Below, in pieces: positions 15,901 through 28,800 of a stretch of 64,000 bases of DNA. The notes under the pieces are model-generated. The model was not told the DNA's origin. It worked only from the letters and a program-made list of their open reading frames with translations, and did not search any database. The number at the start of each line of letters is the position of its first letter. The first letter of the stretch is position 1. Origin of the DNA: Monarcha castaneiventris obscurior. Its lineage: Eukaryota; Chordata; Aves; Passeriformes; Monarchidae. The DNA lies in contig JAMPIT010000417.1 in assembly GCA_026261815.1 (NCBI GenBank), forward strand, positions 3,567,501 through 3,631,500. Direction: 5' to 3'. A program made the translations under genes and the position numbers.

Positions 15901-17143
15901 ATTGTTGAGACAGGGAAAACTGGCACCTCAAGGATTCAAGGTACAGCACTCACATGAAGAGGTATAAAATCCTAATGAGAAAAAAAGAAAGGGAAATCAG
16001 AACATAGCAGCTCAGCAGTACCACAGATCAGCCTGTTCCACTGAGTCCCAGAGGCCAGCTCTCCCCTACCTGAGTGATGACTACTTGCCCATTACACTGA
16101 ATGACTCATTCGGTGGGGGTTGATTTAATGCCTAGTTCATTAGTCCTACAATGAATTGTGTTACACGACAAATAACCTGCTTTATGCTTTTAAGGTGTTT
16201 ATATCTTGCCTGAAGAATCTCTATGGTAAAAGTTCCCTGAAGAGAGTGAGTCCCAGAGGGGGAGGGTTACGTAAGTAATCCAGAATAACTGACAAGAATA
16301 ATATGATTAGTCATATAGAAAAGCATTTATACTTCAAAGCACAGGTGCACAGGTGGGTTAGGGGATTACAGAACATACTGGACTTTTTTTCAGCCAATGA
16401 TATATATTTCAGAAAAGTTTCTCATAGCTACAGTATTGAATAAATTATATCTGAATCTGGATACAGAATCTGATCTCTCTAATGAGCCAAGAAACCTGGG
16501 AGACAAAAGCAGAGCTGTTGTGAAAGCCTAATATGGGAGAAGGCATTCTGAATACTTACAATCCCAGGACAGGAAAATTAGAACAATGCTTCTCAGAAAG
16601 CGCATCACAGAAAAAAATGGATCTGGGAAAATTCTAAATTATCTAAATGAAAAATTAATTAGAGAAACAAAATCTAAATTTCAAAGTCTGACTTGTTGAA
16701 GAAGGATTGAGAATGCTGGTGGGAGCTTGCAAAAAACACAAGTGAATAACTTTTAAAATTACTCTTTGGGTTCAAATGCTTTTAGAAATTGCTGCTTGAT
16801 CGCGTTTGAAGAAACACACGCTCTATATAAAAGTTTGAAAGAAACCAGCCTGTAAGTCAGAGATGACATTACATTGCCGGAATAATTTGCAATAGATTTT
16901 AGGAAGCTGAATATTAAATTTCTTTCCTAATGCCAGAGAGCTGGCTGGAGGACCAGAAAAGCTGAGAGGAGATGGCCTTTACCACCAGTGCCTCAGAAAT
17001 TCTCCCTCTCTCATATGCTTGGTGTTCTCCTTGCTGTGGTTTTAAATGCGATTATTTAGATAGTCATTTACAAGATTATTTTCAAAGTTCTGATCATTCC
17101 AGTGCCCTATGGGAATAAAGGGTAAATCATGAAGGTTAACTTT

Positions 17144-17630
17144 AATCATAGAATCATTTAAGTTGAAAAAGACCTTTAAGTTCATCAATAAACCTAACGC
17201 TGTCAGATCCCACTAAACCATATCTCTAAGTGGCACACCTACATGTCTTTGAAATATCCCCAGGGATGGCGACTCAACCCTGGTGACCTCACTGGGCAGC
17301 CTGTTGCAATACTTGACAACTCTTTCCTTTCAGTGAAGAAATTTTTCCTAATATTCAATAGGAACCTTGAGGCCATTTCCTCTTATCCTACTATTTGTTA
17401 CTTGGGAGAAGAGACTGACTTCCACCTTTCTAAATACTCCTTTCAGGTAGGTGTAGAGTGAAAGAGTCTGCCCTGAGCCTCCTTTTCTCCAGGCTGAACA
17501 ACCCCAGCTCCCTCAGCTGCCCTTCACAGGACGTGTGCTCCAGACCCTTTACCAACTTTGCTGCTGTTTTGGGATACACTCCAGTGCCTCAAATTCTTTC
17601 TTGCAGTGAGGGGTCCAAATAGAAGATACT
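17144..17630 (-). mobile_element. CR1 LINE 3' fragment (copy A)
   Basis: The plus strand reads as the reverse complement of a CR1 3' end. It starts with AATCATAGAATCATTTAAGT, then AAAGACCTTTAAG, CCAGGGATGG, GGGCAGCCTGTTGCAATAC, GTGAAGAAATTTTTCCTAAT, TTGAGGCCATTTCCTCTTAT and CTCCTTTTCTCCAGGCTGAA, ending near GAGGGGTCCAAA. This is about 490 bp of 3' non-coding and terminal ORF2 sequence, 5'-truncated as usual for CR1. The ORF at 17243-17461 is only an antisense reading of it. The left boundary is clear; the right is approximate. Confidence 0.92.
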
Positions 17631-20171
17631 ATCTCTACCATCAAACCTGTTTCTACCTCCAGGCCCCATGGTTGATTTCCCAATAGCTAAATGGAAAGAA
17701 GCACCAAATATCAACAAAGGGATGCCTTGAACCAAACTAGTTATGGCTTTTATGTCAAATTCATTGGGTATTTAAAAAGCTGAAATGAAGAAGTTATCAT
17801 TTCTGTAGCCCTTGATATATTTTTATTGCATATTAGGCATAACTTTAATTTAAACTTCTTGTTCCATCTACAACTTAAGCACCAAGAGACACCAAACCAA
17901 GGGTACTCTGAATTATTTTCAGGACTCTGAGTCTGTTTTTTCTCTTACTTTTCAAGTGCCTGGATTTTGACGTGCTCAAGTGAAGAGTCCTGTTCCTAAC
18001 TTAGTGGCTTTGACCTTTATGCATTCTTTTATGAAAAACTTTCTGTGGTAAGCTTTTCTTTGCCATCACCTGAAGGAGTGAGACCTTTGAAATCAATTTC
18101 AGACAGCGGGCCTGCTGGTCAAAGCTAAGTATCTCGTTGTGACAGACTGCACAGTGCTTCAAACCAATTTCTTGTCCATTTCTGAAAGATTCCCATCAAT
18201 TGAAAGAAAATAGTAATAGTAAATACCTTTCTAAGCTACAGATTTTCTCAGTGAACATAATATCATTACGTCGAGCTCCTACTGTTTGGGGGAATCAAAT
18301 GTGTTTAGACTAAAATAGAAATTCTTATAATGCAAAACGGTTTCATTACCTTTGCTCTTGAACAACATAATTCAAACGTATCAAGTGGGAAAAATATTTA
18401 TCTCTATAGATTCCTGTATCTAAAGAAGTACTTATACAACTATTAAACAGCTTCTTCTTGCAACTTATGACAAAAGGGCATGTTTTCTCAAGAAGTACAT
18501 ACCTTTAAATGGAACATAATGTTAAGCTTTAAATTAGAGGGACATAGTGGTCTGGTTTATACTAGTTTTACAGAAGTGTACTCCTGTTAATTTCAGTGCA
18601 GGTACTCCTCTTTTCATCAGTTTAAGCAAGTTTGGAATCAAACCACAAACCTTTAATGACGTTTTAATGGTCCACTTGGGGGAGCTAAAGGGTAATTTGT
18701 TTCCAAATTGATTATGGCAAAATGGAATGCAAAATTACAGAAAACAATAAGAGCAGAGTCTTCCACTATTTTTTTGAATTCCATGCTGGTTGATGACCTA
18801 TATTAGCTTCTGATGCAAAGGGTCCCCTGTTCTTAGTAAAATTCCAGCCATTTAGAGAAAAAAGAACCCCAGTTACAACTAGCTTAGCTGAAGACACCTG
18901 TAATGCATCAGTCATATCCTGACTTCAATTATGCACCTAAAAGATACACTGAATGCAAGAGACATAACACATGAGGCAGAGTTTGGCCTTACACTACATT
19001 TTTGTGCTAGTTAACATCAACTGTGACAGCAACAAAAGAAATTCTAACATGCAATGGTTTCGTCTGTCAATTAAAATGAAATAACTCCTTTTATATTTTT
19101 CTTCCTTTTCTTTAGATGCTGGTCTCAGGCTACACCTGCCTGTGCCTCGTGCAGCAGATGCTATGTTGAAACACGGTTTTGCACCATAGTTATGTGCTTC
19201 ATTTCTCCAGCCTGGGACAGTGGGAACTGTTTCCTAGCATACAACTACACCAGCTGCTTTATCTTATGCTCGATTGGCTATGGTTACTGATAGCCCTTTG
19301 ACTGTTCTGGGACTCAGGCACTAATCAGAGGCAGAAATGTAGTATCTCCTACACTGGAAGAAAGCATAGAGCCTTTTGTCTGTGAAGAATCAATAACATA
19401 TTATATCAGGCTTCTCTCCATATAGAGGTGGCCCTAAAGTTCATATAAACTGACATTACAGTTGATTTCAGAAGTCACAGCAAAGCTACAATCATTCATC
19501 TTTTATAAGAGAAAACAACTCAGTTTCAGACACATAACTCACACAAAAATTCCACTGGCAGAGCTGTACTGCCAGTGTCTTCACTGTAACATTACAAACT
19601 TCACTATAACAGTACAGACTTCTTCTCATTCTAAACTACCCTGCAGTGCAGTCCACATTAAAGTTTATGGTTGCCCATATGTGGACATCTAATTAAACTG
19701 AGTCATGTAAATGAAGTTTCAAGCAGAAATGATAATTAAATTAAAAATTGTGTTCTTTTAGCATAACTTACTAACTATAAGGTTTCCTTATTCTATGTCT
19801 AATTCAGCTGGAGCATGTAGAAAAAGTAAATTATAAGTATCTCTACAGGAAGTACTGTTTCCAGGCACTTTAAAAGCAAAGATGTGTGCTTTGTAGCTAT
19901 AAACTCCCCAAAAATATTTTTAAATGCCATTCAGCCTCCTGAAGGCAAACACAATCATGGTGATTGAATAACATGCTAAAGACAATGGCAAAGTAAATGG
20001 AAGCAAGGGGTACAGTCAACCCAGCTACAGGCATGAAAGGTGTAGTCATTAACAGCACTTGATGACTGTATTTTTAGAGCAAATTGCTTTTCTGCCTCCC
20101 CCTTGATGTAAAGGGACAAGAACTATATTATGTATTTGGGAGAAACTACTGCTATAAAATCATCAACTTAC

Positions 20172-20324
20172 ATTAATTAATTCAATCTCCCATATTTTTT
20201 TCACAAGGTCCATCGATGTATAGCCATTAATTAGAAAGGATTTGGTATAGTCACCCAGTTCAATGGAATCCAGCCATTCAGCTACAGAGGAGGGATTGTA
20301 GCCATCGTGACCGATCTGCTTCAT
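20172..20324 (-). CDS. ANKS1B: ANKS1B exon: inter-SAM linker and most of SAM2
   Basis: On the minus strand this 153-bp exon encodes 51 residues starting MKQIGHDGYNPSSVAEWLDS and ending KKIWEIELIN, clearly SAM2 of ANKS1B (WLDSIELGDY, FLINGYTSMDL). The acceptor is CTTGTTTTTCAG|ATG (AG at 20326-20325) and the donor AAT|GTAAGT (GT at 20171-20170), both strong and phase 0. The leading ATG is an internal Met, not a start: it follows the LLPK codon of the preceding exon. SAM2 is incomplete. The expected next exon, with the VLKINLIGHRKR-like segment that completes the fold and carries the nuclear localisation motif, was not found in 1-20171, so the following intron exceeds 20 kb. SAM2 binds SAM1 in cis, which in the mammalian protein is reported to mask that motif. 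Confidence 0.95.
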
Positions 20325-22053
20325 CTGAAAAACAAGAATGAGCAAAAATTACCGGTGACACTCATTAAACACCTTTCAGAACAGGAGCTGCATGTATTAT
20401 TTGCTTTGGGTCAGTTGTCTTATTCTCTGATCAACGTTCTTTTAATGGTTAGTAGAACATGAAATGATTTTGTAAGCAGAAGCACTAATAAAACCTAGTT
20501 TTCAATGCATCTTTTTCTTACAGCTGCTTGCCTTTTACACCAGAGTATACCAAGACTGTAGCTGGAGTTCAATTCTTTCTACACATCTAGTGGGGGAAGA
20601 CAAAAGGGTAAAAGAGACACTAATATCCTTACTGCTCAAAAATGTCAGATTTTCACCTAAGATTTCATAGAAGGGGAAGAAATTAGACTGAGAAAAGGTT
20701 CTTTCAGTATCATACTGCAAATGAAATATATGGTCTTGGTTATATTATTCCTAATTTATCTCTTCTACCAGGCTATATGTTATTTTATAATGGCTGAATC
20801 TGCACTGTATTTTTCCGCCCCCAGGGAAGGTTTAAAAAAAGTCTCTTTCCTCTACCTGTTCACATTTTTCATGGAACTCCTGGGAATTTATCAGGTTTTA
20901 GATTGCTCACTGTCTGTTAAGTTGCCTGAGATAGGACAATTGAATCAGATATTACCAGAATGGAACTGACAGAATAATGTACATAGAAGTGCACCACTTG
21001 CATGTATATAGAAACACAGCCACCTAATCTCATAAATCTTGTTTTCATAAAAAGCTAAAAAATACCACTGGCATCTAATTTTTTGAAATTTTTTAAGCTG
21101 CCAGGAAGTAAAAGCTGCAATTTCTCTTTCACAATTGCCTCTCAGTGACACAAGTGAAGACTTTCAAGCTAGCCATTCAAGATAAAAATGTATAAGGCCT
21201 ACTCCTGTGCAGTTTGTTATGCCATACAGTTTTTATGAATTTTAAAGTAACCTGCAATAGTGGCAGAAATAGAAGTAGAATGAAGTAGAAAAAAAAATAA
21301 ATATCCTCAATTTTCAACAGTATTTTGCACATATCATCTTTCTATGGAAGTGTAACTATTGCTAACTTGATAATACACTGAACTGGTAAATTGTTAAGAA
21401 GCTTTAGAGGGTTAGAAACCATGGGTATTGCATAGGTTCTCCTGACTGTGCAAGGGTGACCGCAAATAGTAAAAGCCAGTCTCTCATTTTTGCCTGCTAA
21501 TATACATTTCTACTTTCTGAGAAACAATGGAAGTGTGACAGAAACATAACGCTTAGAGCTTAAGTTTGAAGTGAGTGACAAGGTAATTTAAAAAGGAGAG
21601 AATTCTGATCTTAATATCTTGCCTGAACCAATTTATTTCTCACAGTTTATTTGAAATACAATTTAAATTCAGAGGAGAGAAAAGAAAATTAAAGTCTGCT
21701 TTTGAAAGCCACAGCAGTGTTCGTCGATCTGTCTGCTCAAATGCAGAAAGCCAGCATGTCATGGTCTTGATCTTGGCTTCCTGCAGTGTCAGAGAGGAGT
21801 GATGCAGGCACACTACAACATGAATGTGAGAGTTTACTCACAGTCTTTTGCTCCAGATACTGGGTATAAAATATTAATGGCATTATTTAAATGATGCAAT
21901 AAAATCATTATCTTAAATCATAAAAGAAAGACAAGAGGAAAAACATAATTAGCAGTGGAAATCATAGCCTTTCAGGTCACTGCTGTAACAAAGGAACCAT
22001 ACCGGAAAGAAAGAGCTCAGTTTTGGTGTTGAACTTGACATTTTGGAACTTAC

Positions 22054-22076
22054 TTTCATCCTAATTTAGGATGAAA
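22054..22076. repeat. Perfect inverted repeat, 11-bp arms, 1-base loop
   Basis: The arm TTTCATCCTAA is followed after one T by its exact reverse complement. Confidence 0.9.
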
Positions 22077-22499
22077 TTGTTCTATGACAAAAGCATGGCA
22101 ATGTCTTCTTTAATTGTCATTCAGACTTACATTAAATATTAGATTGACAGTAGTCTGTCCAGCAGACTGCAAAAACATTGGAGGATCCTGGGATCTTTGG
22201 CTCCTAGTAAACGTATTTCAGGATCTGATTTTAAACAAGGTATGCTTAAGTAGCAGACACATGAAAAGCAAGAACCTGATAACTGGAAGAAGAAAAATCT
22301 AGTATAAAGAAGACAAGAAGACATATAGAACCCACAGGGAGCACATGAGTTTTGGAAAATATAAGGTGTTTTTGTTTCCTTTCTCTAACAGAAACTGAAG
22401 CACTGTGAAAACAATTTTCAATGTATCCAGATGGGGCACGTTATGCAAATTATTTCTTTTGTTTATTACTATTGAATCTTTATATTTAATAGATTCTGA

Positions 22500-22520
22500 T
22501 TTTTTTTTTTTTTTTTTTTT
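22500..22520. repeat. Poly-T run (21 bases)
   Basis: Uninterrupted T between GATTCTGA and GGCCCACTGA. Confidence 0.95.
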
Positions 22521-25500
22521 GGCCCACTGATTGAGAAAACCTATGCAGTCTGGTCCGTACTTCTGGTAACCTATCAGCCTCTATGAAAATAAACACAATA
22601 TGGCAAGTTTCTAAATTCTCAATTCCCACTGGAGATCTCCATCAAAAGGGTTGTTAAAATGGATATTCCTCTACTACACCAGAGCTGCAAACGGCTGCAG
22701 GCAAGAAAACACAGATGAACAGTGCAACAAACAAGAGGCTGAGAACAACTGAAATGGATGTGACAATTTCAGTCTTCAGATTTGGTGCCAATAGACAAAA
22801 TTGTTATTGGGTCAGTCAATAGCCTACATGAAAATACACTAGCCTGTTGTTGGACAGCAGCTGATTCTGCACATTTTCCCTCTTCCTGTCCCAGAGTTTC
22901 GGCTGCTTTTATTCAAGGCCACGTTGTGGGTAGTGCAGCTGCTTAGCCCTGGATCAGACTCGTGTGAGCAAGAGCAGTGAGATGTCTGGCCAGGGCCACC
23001 CCACGTTTTGCAGGAGCTGCATGTGAGCTCAGGTCCATGTCCTGACACTTGCCTGAGCTGTGCTGTAGGTATGTCTGTGCCCAGCCATGCACCTTTGCCC
23101 ATCCTCAACTACTGATCCTCTGGAGTGACCTTGTCCTCTCCTCAACCCTGCGAATGTCCTTTGGATTTGCCCTGGGATGGGGCTGCTCACAGTCACTGCT
23201 ACTGTCCCTGCCCTACTCACCCTGTCCCAGTATTCCTTGCCCACTGCCCCCCCGAGCTCTCAGCCCACCTGCCCTGGCAGGACAGTTGCTACTATCACAG
23301 AAAATTAATCTCAGAACTGGATTATTTATGATTAGTTTCAGCACAGAAGCAGTATTTTCTTTGTCATGAACTGAGAACCACTCTCTCATCTAAAACAGGC
23401 TTTCTAAAATGTGTCTAAAATGAAAATTAATAACATTTCAGTATCTGTCCTCTTGTATGGAAAGTCTCTCTCTGTCTTTTAATAATATCAACTTTATTAA
23501 CTGTCATTCATAGTTACCTGACTGCTTTCCTTTCTAATACTTACTGATAGACATTGGTTATCAAGATGTGACAGTATCATTAACAGTATCTGCTTTTCAT
23601 ATAAAATGTTATTGAGTTTTTAAATAAAAACACTCTGAACTATCTGTCTGAAAGTTCTGCCCCTTTACTTTGTCAGAGATCCAGTTTAGTTGCATCTTAC
23701 CCCAGTCTTCATTAACAGGTCATGGCTCAGACTGTATCTTTTCTTCTGTACTGCAGTGTTATCTTGGACTCCTCTCACAGATCATTTACACCCTGTAGGT
23801 TTCCTTGCTGATTGATACTTCTTGAAAGAAAAATTCCCTCCCACCTACTGAGTGTATTTCCATGCATAATATTTCAATCATTTTGCACCAGCTACAACAC
23901 AGGCACCAGTGGTGTCAAACATCCAAGCAAGGTGCGCACTGTTTGACTCAGATCAGTGTAAAATCTCTGAGCTGCAAGTCATGACAATGTTTCAACTATT
24001 AACTGCTCATAAATAGGGGCACTATTGTTATTCCACAGACACTACTACTAGTTCATTCAGTTGTTTAGAGAACAGTACTAACGTGAGCTCTTTCATTGCA
24101 GATCTTCTTGCGCTGACTGTGGAAAAAGCTAGGAATTGAAGCCCATAGGATTTAGAGAAAAATAAATGTTTAAGAAAATATGATTGAAAAGAAGTATGGA
24201 AGAAGATACAAACCATATGAGATTTCTCTCCTAGGTGCTATTGATATATCACCAGTACCACTTCCTTTGAAAGGAACAGAAAGCAGAAGCCAGAAAGAGC
24301 TGTTTCTCATAATAAAATAGCAATGTCAAGTAGTATTCTAATGGGTTGAGAAATCCCTCACAAGAGACCATCTGTACAACAGACTTTTTAAAAAGTATAT
24401 CACTGCTGTATCTATGCAACATTTTACATTAGGATAAAAGGTATTTGAGTCTTTTGTCTCTGAAAGGTGGTCAAATAAACACAAATAGAGCTTCAAAGTA
24501 AACACATATGCGCCAGAAACATCAAGGTGAATTCAGTAGCATGGACTATTACCAGTTCCCTCTGATCTTCTCAGACAGATGGGGAATTAATACAATGTTC
24601 TCCAAAGGTAATATCACTATCTGGTGGAGCTTAACAGAGTGTGTATCAAAATCAAGCTTTTTATGTTCTGTAAAAGGAGGATGAGATTACTTGACTTTCA
24701 CAGTTTTTAAATGATGGCTGTGATTACAGTGAATTTGCGCTTGTGTTCATTTGTAAGAAAGATCTTTTTAGCAAGCATATAATGCTTTCTTTTATACTGC
24801 TGTCCCATTCAAGAGCTTTAAGCAGCATTTTTGGGAACTTATATGAAACTATCAACTATGTAGCTAAGAAATTGTAGGTGATTGTAATGGGGGATATACC
24901 AGTTCTTTTTTGTTTCCTGTCTTTGTGAGTTGTCTGTTATATATCATGTACTTTACAAATGTGGTCAGCTGGAGTCATGTTGTTGGAAGAGGAGATCATT
25001 CCTCCTCTGGACTGTTGAAAGAAAAGGCTCAAAAGAATGACATTTCTGAAGCCCAGGGAGCCTGGCTGGCACAGGGGCAGCACATGGAGTTGGCGCCTGC
25101 AGTGCCTGGGCAGAAATTGAGCCTGCAGTCAGGGGCAGAGGGGCAACTTTCACAGTGGATGGGCACAAATCACAAAGGACCTGAGAAGACTTTGCATATG
25201 CTGCTGTTGAGAAAGGCACTGAGTGAAAACAGGGTCTGCCTGCAGAGACACAGCGGGTGAGGAAGAACTGTATATAAACCCTTTGGTTTTCTATTCTGTC
25301 TACCCTGTCATATATTTTAAAAGTTAACTATTCAAGCTTGTGTTCTATTAACGTTTGAATTTTCTTTCCACTAATCAAAAGCTAGAAAAAGACCATACAG
25401 GCACATTTACTTCACAGCATTGCCTGATTCAGGATCTTTCCTCAATGGTAGTTCCAGAATACCCCTAACTGAGTTCAGTGTTTCCTACCTAAGATTGTCA

Positions 25501-25789
25501 GAATTTCAATAAGCTTCCTTTCTATGTTTTTTCAGTTGGAAACTGTCTTCCAATTTTAAAGGAAAATAGATGCACACAGGGGGGGTTTTGTATTTGTTTT
25601 TTTTTCTTTTTTCTGGAGAAACGTAAGCCATTCCACATCCAGAAGAATGAAGAAACCTCCTAGTTCTTCATCAGATACAATATGTGAGACAAGGAAATAA
25701 CTGTTGTCATTCAGTGATAATGTATGCAACAGTTCAGGACATATCCATTGCATAAAATATAATCTTAAGAAGATCAAAATCTGAAGCTT

Positions 25790-25837
25790 GTGGACTAAGT
25801 GGACTAAATTTGTGGACTAATCTAAGTTTGTGGACTA
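25790..25837. repeat. Cluster of four GTGGACTA octamers
   Basis: The octamer occurs at 25790, 25799, 25812 and 25830, all on the plus strand, with steps of 9, 13 and 18 bases. Confidence 0.9.
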
Positions 25838-28800
25838 TGACCTTTGATCTCATGAAAAAGTTTATGTTGTCTTTCAGGTTGTCATCCCAGTCTGGTTACA
25901 AAAAAAGGCAATAGCATTTCCTCTCATATATCATATTTCCTTGCCTGCTGACTATTCTCAGAGCAGCCAGTAGATACTGTGGAGTCAATCACAAACAAGA
26001 AAGTGTAAAAGAAACAGGAAGGTAAGTAAGACATACTGATGCCAAAGGTGGCAGGACCAGCAGCATGCTACCGTTACCTTCATGATACAGATAAATGTCA
26101 GTGTGTCGAGTCTAGAGTGGCTCTCTGGTAGGCTCAGATAGGAAGAAAAATGTTTGTGATGCTGCTTTCATCAGGCAGTTTTGAAGCACATGCCTGGAGA
26201 GGATATTTGGTCTGTGGGACCAGTCTGAAGCTAGTCTGAAGTAAACACCTTGAACTAAAGCTTGCATGTATCTAACTGCTTTTACTGAATCATTCCTATT
26301 GTGCTGCATTACTTAAATAACGTAGACTACCATTTGTATTCTAAACTTGAAAAATTCATGCATTATGATGGGTTCTAATGCTTACTTTCTGTCCTCACAG
26401 CTAAAGGTCTTGCAAGTGGTGCAGTGAGCATGTGAGTGGCCTCCCTTCGAACCAGGAAAGTAATTCCCAGAGGCATTAGAAGCAGGGAAAATAGCAGAGT
26501 AGAAAGCACTTCCTTTGAATCCTGTTTTTCATCTTCACTTCCAGCAGACCAGAAACAAGCATTCACAGTCAGAAAGGGTCATAAACATTTTGCAGCATCT
26601 TCTAGTTTGGAAACTGTGTTAGGAATGGAAGTGCTAAATGGGAGGTAATTAAACACCAGGATTAAAATCAGCTTGATGAGCTCTGGGGTGTCTAAGCCAA
26701 TAGCAATATAGCAATAGCAAACACATGATGTGATCTTTCTCTGTTACATACACAGCATAGCTAATGAGCACATGCACAGTCGTTCTGTTCTCCTAAATGC
26801 CAGACTTACTGTGCCTGCACAAGAGTGTCACATATGAGTAATAAGTCCAGCACTTTTTGGAAGCAGAGCTTTATGGCTCTTACAACACCACTCACAGACA
26901 GGATGTGCTCATAGCCTGCTCAAATCCTACTTCTTGTCTACTGCAAAGCACCCAAGAAAAGAGGCTGGCTGCCTGCACATCACTGCTATTTGCAATCCTG
27001 CTTTGTGCTGAGACCTCTCTGTACAGGAAGGAACAAGCTGCTTTAAGAATAGCTCTGAAGCCAGAAGAAAGCTACTCTCAGCTAACATCTTTCTTCCATC
27101 TGTCAAATGAGAGCATGTGTTCCCATTATATGCTGGGAGAAGGAGCCATACACTGAGCATCCCACACAAAACCAATCCTTTTTCTTAGATAAATTCTGAG
27201 ATAAGCTAGGATAATTGTCATTAAAAAAACACCTTTTGAGGAACCCACAGAAAAGTCACTTGAACATAGGTTTGGGATTCTGAAATAGCTGGACAATGCT
27301 CCTTAGGTTTCCTATGTAACTTAAGTGTGACTAAAATTTTATGCTATGACTGTTACTACTTTCTTTGTCAATTAAGCATACACTGCACACAATTCTTTTC
27401 TCAGTATTAATATTTTCTCAAGGTATCTACAATTTCAGTAGCTTTTTTATATGTTGTCTCCACTTCTCAACATATGTGAACTTCCTTTTAATAAACCATA
27501 TAAAATCCTTCTCAAAACAGCTATTGATTTTATTTTTTCATACAAAAATCTTAAATGCAATATTAAATTCTGCTATGAAATTTGCGTTAAGATTGATGCC
27601 ATGTAAAAAATACTTTCATTTCAAGAATTAATTCTGTAAATGATATTTCTACTAGACTGTCTTAACCTTATGTTATTAAAATAAGCCATAAAGTGCTCCA
27701 GTTAATATTAATGTGAAATTTGAATAACTTAAATAACATTAGTACAAGATGAGAATTAGAGCTACAAGCTCTAATCCAACAAAAATAAAGGGTATTTTGG
27801 AAAGAAGGAGTCTAACTCAAAGGTTTCAACTCTACCTACCTACTGGTGAATATATCGGTTTTCCCCCTTATGAAATGTTCTTCTCAAATACAGACTATCA
27901 TGGGAAAACATTTTGAGAAATCCAGGTACACATTTCCTTTTATACCAGTTAAACACTGCATAGGAGACTACTATGATTAATTAATCTATATTTGGCCAAA
28001 ATGTGGGTATTTTTCCCTATTTAAAACTACTTCAAGCTCTAGAGAATGGTTCCTAATCAGGATACTGGTTTTTGACATCAAGAAATTCATCACTCCTAAG
28101 GAAGGCAGCAATTATGAGCAAAAAAGACAGTCTTTCTTTTCAGCTACTAAACACCTGTTGCATCTCCAGCCTGCAGAGAAGAATATGTATCAGAATAATA
28201 AAAGGAGCTTTTAAAAAAGGTATTTTAAAACCTTCACAATAGATTTGTTGCTTGATTTTTACCCTCTAAACTTATTCAGTGCTGTCTGGGACCTTAAGGA
28301 AGTGTTGTTTAATAAGTGTTTTTTAAAGCACTCAACTTCCACCTCAAAATATGAGCTAAAAAGTATCTCAAGCCAGGAAAGATTATTAGCAAAACTAAAA
28401 ATAACATCATCAGCAATGTCATTAAGTAAAAAACACATGGAGTCATCTAGATTTAAATTCAATGAGGAACAGAAAAGAGGTACATATTCAAAACAAACAA
28501 ACTAAGAGAATTTTAATCTAATGAGATTCAAATTAGTGAGACTCCAATAACAGTTTGAGGTCTTAATATATTTAGATGGCATGCACTATTTTGAATGCAT
28601 GACAGAGCTGAAATTTCAACACACAGATATCCAGCAACATTTCATGGTTTGTTGCAGGATGTGGAAGTGTTTTATGTCTTTAGCAAGTTCTGAATGCAAG
28701 GGTGCATTACATTAGATAAAACTTCCCATGATCCTAATTTTTGGGCTCTGTAACTACTTTGCCTTCGAAAGAACTCATGTTAATATAGGAAATTACATAT

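Larger units (their letters stand above)
1..20171 (-). other. ANKS1B: ANKS1B intron downstream of the SAM2 exon (incomplete)
   Basis: Begins at the GTAAGT donor at 20171 and runs off the left end. I looked on the minus strand for the exon completing SAM2 and for PTB-domain exons and did not see them. The contents are AT-rich unique sequence, an A-run at 11810-11826, a (TA)n at 12885-12911 and one CR1 fragment at 17144-17630. ORFs up to 129 codons (3199-3588) have no recognisable domain. Confidence 0.8.

Noticed and set aside
20322..20324. ATG at the start of the SAM2 exon as a translation start
   Set aside because: It directly follows a TTTTTCAG acceptor and joins in phase to LLPK of the previous exon, so it is an internal Met.
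25083..25115. TGGCGCC resembling a retroviral primer-binding site
   Set aside because: The match stops after seven bases and no LTR pair, gag or pol sequence is nearby.
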